A DNA stretch of 25,626 nt from DASZMJ01 sp035551935 (GTDB lineage Bacteria; Planctomycetota; Planctomycetia; Isosphaerales; Isosphaeraceae), in the NCBI GenBank assembly GCA_035551935.1, contig DASZMJ010000266.1:1-25626 (forward strand), read 5' to 3'. Numbering within the stretch: position 1 is the stretch's first letter; every line of letters starts with the position of its first letter. The position numbers and the translations under genes are program-made. This document shows positions 1-6,842 of this stretch, one piece after another. Under the pieces are notes generated by a model. It saw nothing but the letters and a program-made list of their open reading frames with translations. It was not told the DNA's origin and did not search any database.

Positions 1-51
1 GACCCGATCGAGACGATGCACTGACCGCAATTGCACGGCAAGGACGCTGAG

Positions 52-999
52 ATGAAACACCCCCGCAACCCCGCCCTCGATTACGCCGTCTACATCGCCG
101 TGCGGCTGGTCGTCTGCGTGGCGCAGGCGCTGACGATCGAACAATCTTATGCATTCGCCGAAGTCCTGGCCAGAATCATCTACATCCTGGACAAGCGGCA
201 TCGGAAGGTCGGCGTCGAGAACCTGAAGACGGCCTTCGGCGGCGCCTATAGCGAGGCGGAGCGAGATCAAATCGTCCGGGATGTTTACCGACATTTCTGC
301 CGGATGCTGATGGAGATCCTCCATATCCCGAGGAAGCTGCACCCGACGACGTGGCGGCGGCGGATCGTCCTGAAGGGGCACGAGGCGATCCTCGACCGGC
401 TGCTGGACGGCGGGCCGATGATCATGGTGACGGGGCACTTCGGCAACTGGGAGATGGCCGGTTATCTCTTCGGGGTCTTCGGCTTCCCGCCGAACTCGGT
501 GGCGCGGACGCTCGACAACCCGCTCCTCGACCGCTTCCTCCGCATGTTCCGCGAGCGGACCGGCCAGAGGCTCATCCCGAAGACGGGCGGCTACGAGCAG
601 ATGCTCGACGTGTTGCGCGGCGGGGGCGTCTTGTCGTTCATCGCCGACCAGGACGCGGGGCAGAACGGGATGTTCGTCGACTTCTTCGGCAGGCCGGCGT
701 CGACGCACAAGGCGATCGCGCTGCTGGCGATCGAGTACAAGGCGCCGGTGGTCGTCGGCTTCGCGCGGCGGGTCGGGCCGGGGTTCCGCTACGAGGTCGG
801 CTGCGAGGAGATCATCGGTCCCGAGGAATTGACCGGCACGGCCGACGACGCCCGCCTGCTCACCGAGCGCTACACCGCGGCGATCGAGCGGTTCATCCGC
901 CGCGACCCGGAGCAGTACCTCTGGCTCCATCGCCGCTGGAAGCACCAGCCCAGGGCCCGCGCCCGCGCGAAGCGGCCGGCGGGCGAGGTCGCGGGATAG
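52..999 (+). CDS. LpxL/HtrB-like lysophospholipid (lipid A) acyltransferase
   Basis: A 315-residue protein of the LpxL/LpxM/HtrB family. These membrane-bound enzymes transfer acyl chains from acyl-ACP to lipid A precursors or related lipids at the inner leaflet of the cytoplasmic membrane. The H-x4-E catalytic motif is present as HFGNWE at residues 129-134. The later ADQDAGQNGMFVDFFGRPA block is also typical of the family. A hydrophobic N-terminal segment at about residues 9-30 fits a membrane anchor. Length is normal. I prefer the ATG at 52 to the in-frame TTG at 31 because the extra residues (MHGKDAE) add nothing family-like. The C-terminus is a basic Arg/Lys tail. The gene converges on the next one with a 16-bp gap. 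The exact acyl acceptor cannot be told from sequence. Confidence 0.9.
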   Translation: MKHPRNPALDYAVYIAVRLVVCVAQALTIEQSYAFAEVLARIIYILDKRHRKVGVENLKTAFGGAYSEAERDQIVRDVYRHFCRMLMEILHIPRKLHPTTWRRRIVLKGHEAILDRLLDGGPMIMVTGHFGNWEMAGYLFGVFGFPPNSVARTLDNPLLDRFLRMFRERTGQRLIPKTGGYEQMLDVLRGGGVLSFIADQDAGQNGMFVDFFGRPASTHKAIALLAIEYKAPVVVGFARRVGPGFRYEVGCEEIIGPEELTGTADDARLLTERYTAAIERFIRRDPEQYLWLHRRWKHQPRARARAKRPAGEVAG

Positions 1000-1015
1000 G
1001 CCCCGGCTCGACGGC

Positions 1016-1867
1016 TCAGGCCTTCGCCGCCGGGCCCTTGGGATGTTTCGACGGGGTCACGGGCTTGGGGATGACCGTGATGGTCAGGCTCGGGCTGGGC
1101 AGGCTGACGTCGCCCGCGATGTTCTGCCCCACCACGGTGAAGGTGTGGGTGCCGTAGCCGAGGGCGTTGATCGGCGTCACGCTGAAGGTCCCGGTCGAGG
1201 GGGTGATGGCCTGGCCGACGATCCCGCCGTTCTCGATCAGGTAGATCGCCGTGTTCGCGGTGTAGGTGCCGACGATCCGCGGCTCCGTGTTGTAGGTCAG
1301 GACCTTGTTGCCCGGGATGGCGTGGTCGGCGACGTTCAGGTGCGGGACCTTGGGGGGGGGCAACGGCCGGCCGATGCTCAGGGCATCCTGGAGGACGAGG
1401 CTGTAGTCGTTCGTGGCCAGCGAGAGCGGATTCGGGCTCACCGAGTCGACGTGGGCGAGCTGGGTCATCTGGCCCTGGAGGTCCACGATGATATTCGGGT
1501 TGGCGTTCGCGGTGCCCAGGGCCCGGCCGAACGTGCGATTGAGCTGGAAGACGTCGGTCGCCGTCAGCGAGGCGTTCTGGGTCAGCTTGCGGAGCTCGAC
1601 GTTGAAGGAGTTCAGCGCGACCGGGTCGGCCGGGTGGAGCGTGGCGCGGAGGGCCTTGTAGTCGTTCTGGATCTGGTTGACGATCGGTTGCGAGACGAAA
1701 CGGCCGGGCTCGATCTGGTAGAGGAAACCCGCCAGGTGGTTGGTCCGGTCGTGATGCGCCAACTGGGTGTCGAACTGCGTGATCGGGTCGGGCAAGGGCT
1801 TGGCTGCGGTGCTCAAGAGTTGGCGGGTCTCGAGCCCCTCGGCCGAGGGGACGAAGCGGCGGTCCAT
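1016..1867 (-). CDS. Secreted/surface protein with LExRxLLS N-terminal motif and Ig-like domain
   Basis: A 283-residue protein of unknown function. Residues 12-19 read LETRQLLS, matching the LExRxLLS N-terminal motif seen in many planctomycete exported surface proteins, where it stands in place of a clear signal peptide. The middle is helical and Asn/Leu-rich (about 30-170). Residues roughly 185-268 are rich in beta residues and end in the THTFTVVGQN...SLTITVIPK pattern typical of bacterial Ig-like (Big-type) domains. The C-terminus is Lys/Pro-rich. It is the last gene of the minus-strand block, 79 bp after the CYTH gene, and may have its own promoter. The surface role is inferred from the motif and domain only. 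Confidence 0.75.
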   Translation of the reverse strand: MDRRFVPSAEGLETRQLLSTAAKPLPDPITQFDTQLAHHDRTNHLAGFLYQIEPGRFVSQPIVNQIQNDYKALRATLHPADPVALNSFNVELRKLTQNASLTATDVFQLNRTFGRALGTANANPNIIVDLQGQMTQLAHVDSVSPNPLSLATNDYSLVLQDALSIGRPLPPPKVPHLNVADHAIPGNKVLTYNTEPRIVGTYTANTAIYLIENGGIVGQAITPSTGTFSVTPINALGYGTHTFTVVGQNIAGDVSLPSPSLTITVIPKPVTPSKHPKGPAAKA

Positions 1868-1946
1868 CGCTCGGATCTCCCTTTCCCAATCCCAGTCCGT
1901 GCCGGAACGGCAGACGTGCGTCGGCCGCGATTCTTACCAGAACGGC

Positions 1947-2525
1947 TCAAGATGGGCCAGACGAGTTCCGACGGGCGGCCTCGAGCCCCATGCGGAGGTA
2001 CGACCGGGGCTCCAGGTCCGTCAGGCCCAGCGCCTCGGCCAGGGTGGTCACCGCCCGCTGGGCGTCGGCCAGGTCGGCCTCGTCGGCGGCCAGGGCCTCG
2101 ACCTCGGCGAAGGCGCCGAGGCCGTCGGCCAGGTCGAGGGCCACCTCGATCGGCCGGCCGTCGCGCTCCAGGTGGTAAGAGGTCCTCGACTTGCGGATCG
2201 TCGCGACGGGGCGGAAGCCGAGCGCCTCGAAGACGCGGGCCATGTCGGCCAGGGCCCCGGGGCCGTCGGCGAAGGGGACCTCGACCTCCTCGCGCGTCTT
2301 GGCCGGCCCGCCGCGCTTCGGCCCCTTGTAGGTGATCCGGTTCTCGTCGCCGAGGCGGCGGAGCCTCAGCGCCTCGTCGGTCGCGGCGAAGTCGCGCGCC
2401 GGGTGCGCGAGGTAGACGTCCTCCTGCTCGACCGCCGGGCCCGCCTCGGCCCCCCATTCGGCCAGCCGACGCCGCAATCCGCCGTGGTCGGCCACCCGGA
2501 ACTTGTTCTCGACCTCGAAGCCCAT
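1947..2525 (-). CDS. CYTH-domain protein (class IV adenylate cyclase / thiamine-triphosphatase type)
   Basis: A 192-residue protein of the CYTH superfamily, whose members act on triphosphate substrates (CyaB-type adenylate cyclases, ThTPase, inorganic triphosphatases) inside a beta tunnel lined with acidic and basic residues. The signature ExExK is at E4-V-E6-N-K8. Further family features are RLRRLGD and RITYKGPKR (basic strand residues), the REEVEVPF acidic strand and the VATIRKSRTSYHLE strand. The EVALDLADGLGAFAEVE acidic pair region follows near residue 140. The chosen ATG lies just before the ExExK strand, as expected for the family; an upstream in-frame ATG at 2582 would add 19 non-homologous residues. 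A purine-rich Shine-Dalgarno region (2541-2546 on the complement) is partly inside a hairpin. Cyclase versus phosphatase activity is not resolvable here. Confidence 0.88.
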   Translation of the reverse strand: MGFEVENKFRVADHGGLRRRLAEWGAEAGPAVEQEDVYLAHPARDFAATDEALRLRRLGDENRITYKGPKRGGPAKTREEVEVPFADGPGALADMARVFEALGFRPVATIRKSRTSYHLERDGRPIEVALDLADGLGAFAEVEALAADEADLADAQRAVTTLAEALGLTDLEPRSYLRMGLEAARRNSSGPS

Positions 2526-2540
2526 ACGTATGTCACTCTT

Positions 2541-2567
2541 CCCCCCTCTCCCAGCGGCAGAGGGGGG
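2541..2567 (-). promoter_or_regulatory. Hairpin in the ABC ATPase-CYTH gap (terminator/attenuator or SD-masking stem)
   Basis: CCCCCCTCT (2541-2549) and AGAGGGGGG (2559-2567) form a perfect 9-bp stem with a 9-nt loop. It sits in the 56-bp gap between the ABC ATPase stop and the CYTH start. In the minus-strand transcript, the G-run nearest the CYTH start is the only good Shine-Dalgarno-like stretch and is one arm of the stem. There is no clear U-tract after it, so a classical intrinsic terminator is not certain. Confidence 0.5.
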
Positions 2568-2581
2568 TATCAATAAAGTCA

Positions 2582-3508
2582 TCAGCTCGTGATGCCCTTG
2601 GTCAGGTGCATGAAGGCGGTCTCGAGGTTGATCTCGTCCTCCTTGAAGGTCGTGACCTCGAAGCCGTTCTCGAAGAGACGGCGGGCGAGGAAGCTATACT
2701 GGAGCACCCCCTCGTTGAGCTTGACGACGAGCACCTCGTTCTTGTCCTGCACGCTCTCGACCTCGGGCTGGCTCTCGAGGAAGTTGGCCGCGTCGGTCAT
2801 CCGGTCGGCGACTCGGATGTTGAGCACGACGTCGGTGCGGACCTGCTTCATCACGTCCACGACGGCGCCGTTGACGAGCAGGACCCCCTGCTCGATGATG
2901 CCGATCTTGTTGCAGATGTCGGCCAGCTCGGGCAGGATGTGGCTGGAGACGAGGATCGTCTTGCCCATCGTCCGCAGCTCCTTCAACAGCGCCCGGATCT
3001 CGATCCGGGCCCGCGGGTCGAGGCCCGAGGCCGGCTCGTCGAGCAGCAGGACCTGCGGGTCGTGCAAGAGCACGCGCGCCAGGCCGAGCCGCTGCGTCAT
3101 GCCGCGCGAGAGGCTGGTGACGAGCGCGTCGCGCTTGTAGGTCAGGTCGACGAGCTCGAGCACCTCCTCGCAGATCTTCTTCCGCGCCGGGCCCTTGATG
3201 CGGTAGGCGGCGGCGAAGAACTCGAGGTATTCGATGACCTTCATGTCGTCGTAGACGCCGAAGAAGTCCGGCATGTAGCCGATCATCCGGCGGATGTCCT
3301 TGGCGCCGGTGTAGATCGAATAGCCGCAGACGGTCGCCTCGCCCCAGGTCGGGTTGAGCAACGTCGCGAGGATCCGCATCGTCGTCGTCTTGCCGGCGCC
3401 GTTGGGCCCGATGAACCCGTAGACGTCCCCCTGGTCGAGGGTCAGGTTCAGGCGGTTCAGGGCGTAGAGGTCGCCGTACATCTTCGTCAGGTCGTTGGTC
3501 TCGATCAT
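2582..3508 (-). CDS. ABC transporter ATP-binding protein (ABC-2 export type)
   Basis: A 308-residue nucleotide-binding subunit of the CcmA/NatA/DrrA-like export group. It powers membrane transport by ATP hydrolysis on the cytoplasmic face. Walker A is GPNGAGKTT (34-42). The signature is LSRGM (133-137) rather than LSGGQ, as is common in ABC-2 exporters. Walker B is VLLLDEP (153-159) and the switch His is in LVSSHIL (H190). The roughly 90-residue C-terminal extension is usual for this group. The ATG at 3508 begins MIETNDLTKMYG, the normal family start; an upstream in-frame start would add only a Pro-rich leader. The gene lies 49 bp downstream of the 739-residue membrane protein and is probably co-transcribed with it. 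No multi-span permease is present in the window. Confidence 0.92.
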   Translation of the reverse strand: MIETNDLTKMYGDLYALNRLNLTLDQGDVYGFIGPNGAGKTTTMRILATLLNPTWGEATVCGYSIYTGAKDIRRMIGYMPDFFGVYDDMKVIEYLEFFAAAYRIKGPARKKICEEVLELVDLTYKRDALVTSLSRGMTQRLGLARVLLHDPQVLLLDEPASGLDPRARIEIRALLKELRTMGKTILVSSHILPELADICNKIGIIEQGVLLVNGAVVDVMKQVRTDVVLNIRVADRMTDAANFLESQPEVESVQDKNEVLVVKLNEGVLQYSFLARRLFENGFEVTTFKEDEINLETAFMHLTKGITS

Positions 3509-3557
3509 GGGGGGCCTCGTCGGCGGCGTCGGGGGCCTTTGGGAGGTTCGCAACGGG

Positions 3558-5777
3558 TTACTTCAAGGGCAGGATCACCCGGAGGACGGTCGTCCGGTCG
3601 ACCTTGGGGGGGCTCGAGGTCGTGCCGAGGTCGAGCGTGGCGGCATCGCCGCCGATCTCGGCGACCAGCATCGGCCGGTCCAGGGCCAGCAGGCCGGTCA
3701 GGTCGATCGTATGGAGCGGGCCGTTGGCCAGGGGGCCGAGGTTGGCCTGGTTGGTCCTGGAGGTGCTGTCGTAGAACATCAGGAGGCGGGCGATCTCGGG
3801 GCGGTGCGAGACGGCCGTGTCGGACTCGGCCTGCGGGCCGTTGGAGCGGTTGCTGCCGGGGATCGCCAGGCTGAGCCGGCTGAGGTAGCCGCCGAGGATC
3901 TCGTTGCGGACGTCCAGCGTCTTGGTCTCGCCGGGCTTGATCTCGCCGAGGTCGTAGATCTGCTTGCCGAAGACCAGCCGCGCCCCGGTCAGCGGCTCGT
4001 CGAGCAGGTTAGTCACGCTGCCCTCGATCCGGTCGGCGCCGGACCGCTCGAGCTTCGACTCGACGACCTGCGGGGCGCGGCCGAACCAGCGGCCGGCGAA
4101 GCCCTTGGTCGTCCAGATCGGGATGCGGACGTCGTCGAGCTGGCGCGGCTCGCCGATCGGCCCGTAGAGATATGGCGACGTCGACAGGGACATCCGGGTG
4201 GCGTTGCCCATGCCGCCGAAGTACGCCTCGGGCGAGCCGAACCACGAGACCATCGTCTCGGCCGACTTCGCCGACGGGATCGGCCGCTCGCCGATCGACG
4301 CCGGCGCGATCGCGACGTGATAGTCGCGGTTCTGCGGGCTGAAGACCGTGAAGAACGTGCTGCCGCGGAGCTGGCCCGAGGTCGCGTCGACGTCGACGAT
4401 GTCGAGCTTGTTGACCCGGAGGTCGGTCCCCTTGATCCGGTAGGCGGCGACGTAGGCCAGCACGCTGACGCCGACGACGATCAAGGGGAACGTGATCCAG
4501 GTCAGCTCCATCCGCTTCAGCACCTTCTTGAGGAAGAAGTAGTCGCCCGGCCCGATCAGCAGGATGTAGAGGAAGACGAAGAAGGCGACCCAGCCGAACG
4601 GGACGAGCTTGACGCCCGGGAACTGCTCGAGCGACTGGTGCAGGGTCGTCGAGATGTCCGAGGCGTTGCTCTGGAAGAACCGCCCCCGCGCCATGCCCGA
4701 CATGGGGCCGGCGCCGGCGGTCATCTCGTCGGCGTTGAGCCGGAGGTCCAGGGCCCGGATCCAGAAGTCGCGCTTGCTGGCCCAGTCGAGGAAGGGCCGC
4801 TGGTCGACGTCGAGGCCGACGACCGTCACGCGGCCGAAGCCGTACGCCCCGCGGACGACGACCGGGGTGGCCGCGGTGTTGTCGAGCGCGTGGGGCGACC
4901 GGGCCTCGACCAGCTCCAGCTTCGTCACCTCCATCCCCGGGCCGCCGGCCGGCACGAGCGGCTTGCTGTTCGGGCCGGCGAACGACTCGAGGGCGCCGGT
5001 GTCGCCGATCTTGATCCGACCGGCCCCCCGCGCCGGCAGCATCTCCTTGAGGAAGCTGTCGTTGGCCGCCTGCCACTTGCCGCCGATGGCGACGACGAGG
5101 TGGCCGCCGTGCTGGACCCACTGCCGCAACGCCTCGCCCCGTGTGTTCAGGGCCTGCATCGTGAGGTCGTCGTTGGTGTCGAGCACGACGGCGTCGATGC
5201 CGTCGTAGCCGTACCAACGCCCCGGGATCCCGTGCGGCAGGGCGCCGGGGGCGAGGACGACGATCGGCTGCTCCTGCACGTTGGTCGAGGTCGGGCTCGG
5301 GTCGGCGATCGGCAGCGGGACCTCGGTGACCCCGCGCGGGTTGCCGAGGGCCAGGAGGGCCGTCTGCTGCGGGTCGAGCGCCCCGGCGAACAGGTCCAAG
5401 CGCTTCGATGCGATCCGACGGCGGTGCGACTGGTCCCAGACCGAGACGGTCATCTCGCCATGCTGCGAGCCGGGTCGGGCGAAGAGGGCGATGGTGTCGA
5501 AGGCCGAGGGGGACAGGTCGACCTCACGCCGGAAGATCGTCGGCGTGCCGTCGTCGTCGGCGACCTCGACCTCGACGATGCCTTGGAAGCGGCCGAGGCC
5601 GGCCTTCAGGTCGACGGCGATCGGCGTCCAGGTGCCGAGCTTGAACTTGTCCTGGAAGCCGAGCCGGACGTTCTCGATCGTGACCGGCTCGTTCGCCCCC
5701 CGCGCCGGGACGGCGGCCCAGAGGGCCAACATCGCGACCGCCGTGGTCGGGCGCGCGAACGGAAGTCGGGGTCGCAT
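3558..5777 (-). CDS. Large membrane protein with periplasmic N-domain, partner of the ABC ATPase
   Basis: A 739-residue protein without a confident named family. It starts with a signal peptide (about 1-27, ending VPARGAN). A beta-rich extracytoplasmic domain follows. Next comes a region around residues 180-260 resembling a glutamine-amidotransferase-like (flavodoxin-type) fold: VVLDTNDDLTM... then LRQWVQHGGHLVVAIGG. Two membrane helices lie at about 392-415 (FGWVAFFVFLYILLIGPGDY) and 427-447 (TFPLIVVGVSVLAYVAAY). The C-terminal 290 residues are again exported-looking and rich in beta strands. AGAGG precedes the ATG by about nine bases. The gene is 25 bp after the MazG-like gene and 49 bp before the ABC ATPase. 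Its role as a transport accessory or envelope sensor is inferred from position only. Confidence 0.82.
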   Translation of the reverse strand: MRPRLPFARPTTAVAMLALWAAVPARGANEPVTIENVRLGFQDKFKLGTWTPIAVDLKAGLGRFQGIVEVEVADDDGTPTIFRREVDLSPSAFDTIALFARPGSQHGEMTVSVWDQSHRRRIASKRLDLFAGALDPQQTALLALGNPRGVTEVPLPIADPSPTSTNVQEQPIVVLAPGALPHGIPGRWYGYDGIDAVVLDTNDDLTMQALNTRGEALRQWVQHGGHLVVAIGGKWQAANDSFLKEMLPARGAGRIKIGDTGALESFAGPNSKPLVPAGGPGMEVTKLELVEARSPHALDNTAATPVVVRGAYGFGRVTVVGLDVDQRPFLDWASKRDFWIRALDLRLNADEMTAGAGPMSGMARGRFFQSNASDISTTLHQSLEQFPGVKLVPFGWVAFFVFLYILLIGPGDYFFLKKVLKRMELTWITFPLIVVGVSVLAYVAAYRIKGTDLRVNKLDIVDVDATSGQLRGSTFFTVFSPQNRDYHVAIAPASIGERPIPSAKSAETMVSWFGSPEAYFGGMGNATRMSLSTSPYLYGPIGEPRQLDDVRIPIWTTKGFAGRWFGRAPQVVESKLERSGADRIEGSVTNLLDEPLTGARLVFGKQIYDLGEIKPGETKTLDVRNEILGGYLSRLSLAIPGSNRSNGPQAESDTAVSHRPEIARLLMFYDSTSRTNQANLGPLANGPLHTIDLTGLLALDRPMLVAEIGGDAATLDLGTTSSPPKVDRTTVLRVILPLK

Positions 5778-5802
5778 GGCAACGGCCTCTCGGTCGCTCG
5801 GT

Positions 5803-6126
5803 TCAGGGTTTCTCGGCCGGGTCGCAGGCGCAGGGGACGCGGTGACAGCCGGGGCAGCCGGCCCCGTACTTGGCGGCGACGGCCGCGCCGAGGTCGACGC
5901 CGCGGAGGTTGGCGAGCGTGGCCAGCCAGGCCAGGACGTCGGCCATCTCCAGCGCCAGCTCCTCGGTCGATCCCGACCGCAGGGCCGTGGCCAGCTCGCC
6001 GAACTCCTCGGCCAGCCAGAGGAACGTCGCTTCGGGCCCCCGCGCGGCGTCCTTGGCCCCGTAGAGCTCGGCGATCCGCCGCTGTAATGCCCCGAGCGTC
6101 CATCCGCCGGACTGTCCTTCGCTCAT
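5803..6126 (-). CDS. MazG-like nucleotide pyrophosphohydrolase with Cys-rich tail
   Basis: A 107-residue protein of the all-alpha NTP pyrophosphohydrolase (MazG/dCTPase) group, which hydrolyses nucleoside triphosphates to monophosphates and pyrophosphate with Mg2+. The metal-binding helices are visible as EEFGE (E40, E41, E44) and EMADVLAWL (E60, D63), the usual ExxE...ExxD arrangement. After the catalytic core there is an unusual C-terminal CxxC...CxC cluster (C91, C94, C99, C101) that could bind zinc. The start ATG overlaps the stop of the upstream Uma2 gene by four bases (ATGA), indicating translational coupling. Substrate choice (housecleaning of modified or deoxy-NTPs) is not visible. 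Confidence 0.87.
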   Translation of the reverse strand: MSEGQSGGWTLGALQRRIAELYGAKDAARGPEATFLWLAEEFGELATALRSGSTEELALEMADVLAWLATLANLRGVDLGAAVAAKYGAGCPGCHRVPCACDPAEKP

Positions 6127-6842
6127 CCTTCCCCAATCTTAAAAGATTCGTCGGCCGGTTGCAAATCCCCCGTCCTGCAACCGGCCTGCGGCGGGCTCGT
6201 CGTCGCGAAGAGGTCGCGGAGCGGCAGGGCGAAGCCCGACAGGACGTTGCCGCCATCGAGGGTGTCGTCGATCCAGAGTACGTCGGGACGGTCGGGTGTG
6301 GTGTAGACGGTCACCGTCTGCGTCTTCGGGTCCACATACCAGACGAGCCGGGCGCCGGCCTCGAAGTACTCGCGGGGCTTGCGGGCCATCTCGCGGCGGG
6401 TGTTGCTCTTGCTCAGGACCTCCACGGCGAGGTCGGGGGCGATGTCCGGGATCGGCTCGGGGGGGAGTTGTCGGCCGGGGAAGTGGTCCCAAGCGAAGTA
6501 GGAGACGTCAGGGATACGGACCTGATCGCCGAGGAGTCGGATCGTCGCATCGGCGCCGAGGATGATCCCCGAGTCGTGGAGCCGGACCCAAGTCGCCAGG
6601 TGGTATGCGAGTTCCGCAGCCAGGAACGCCTCCAAGAATCCCATGCCTTTTTCCACGAGGACCCCGTCCACGAGTTCGAGGAGGCACTTCTCCCGGGCGC
6701 GGAGGTCGACGGCGTCCTGAATCGTGGCCGTTCCCGGTGTCGGTCGGAGGCGCACGCGGTAGGCGGGAACGTCCCCCAGATGCGCGAGGAGATCCGCGAT
6801 AGTTTCGAAGGTAGGTGGCGGCGACTCGGCGGCCGTACTCAT
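6123..6842 (-). CDS. Uma2-family (DUF820) PD-(D/E)xK nuclease-fold protein
   Basis: A 239-residue Uma2/DUF820 protein. The family has a restriction-endonuclease-like fold and is hugely expanded in planctomycetes and cyanobacteria; its cellular role is mostly unknown. Visible motifs are ELVDGVLVEKG (56-66), RIPDVSYF (109-116, acidic D112), PDLAVEVLS (136-144, catalytic-type D137 and E141) and the RKPREYFEAGARLVWYVDP block (154-172) with its conserved Lys/Arg. Putative active-site residues all appear intact. It begins by an ATGA overlap with the TPR protein gene and ends by an ATGA overlap with the MazG-like gene, so the three are probably translated as a coupled set. A longer upstream reading frame in the same phase is antisense-style noise across the TPR gene. 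Confidence 0.9.
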   Translation of the reverse strand: MSTAAESPPPTFETIADLLAHLGDVPAYRVRLRPTPGTATIQDAVDLRAREKCLLELVDGVLVEKGMGFLEAFLAAELAYHLATWVRLHDSGIILGADATIRLLGDQVRIPDVSYFAWDHFPGRQLPPEPIPDIAPDLAVEVLSKSNTRREMARKPREYFEAGARLVWYVDPKTQTVTVYTTPDRPDVLWIDDTLDGGNVLSGFALPLRDLFATTSPPQAGCRTGDLQPADESFKIGEG

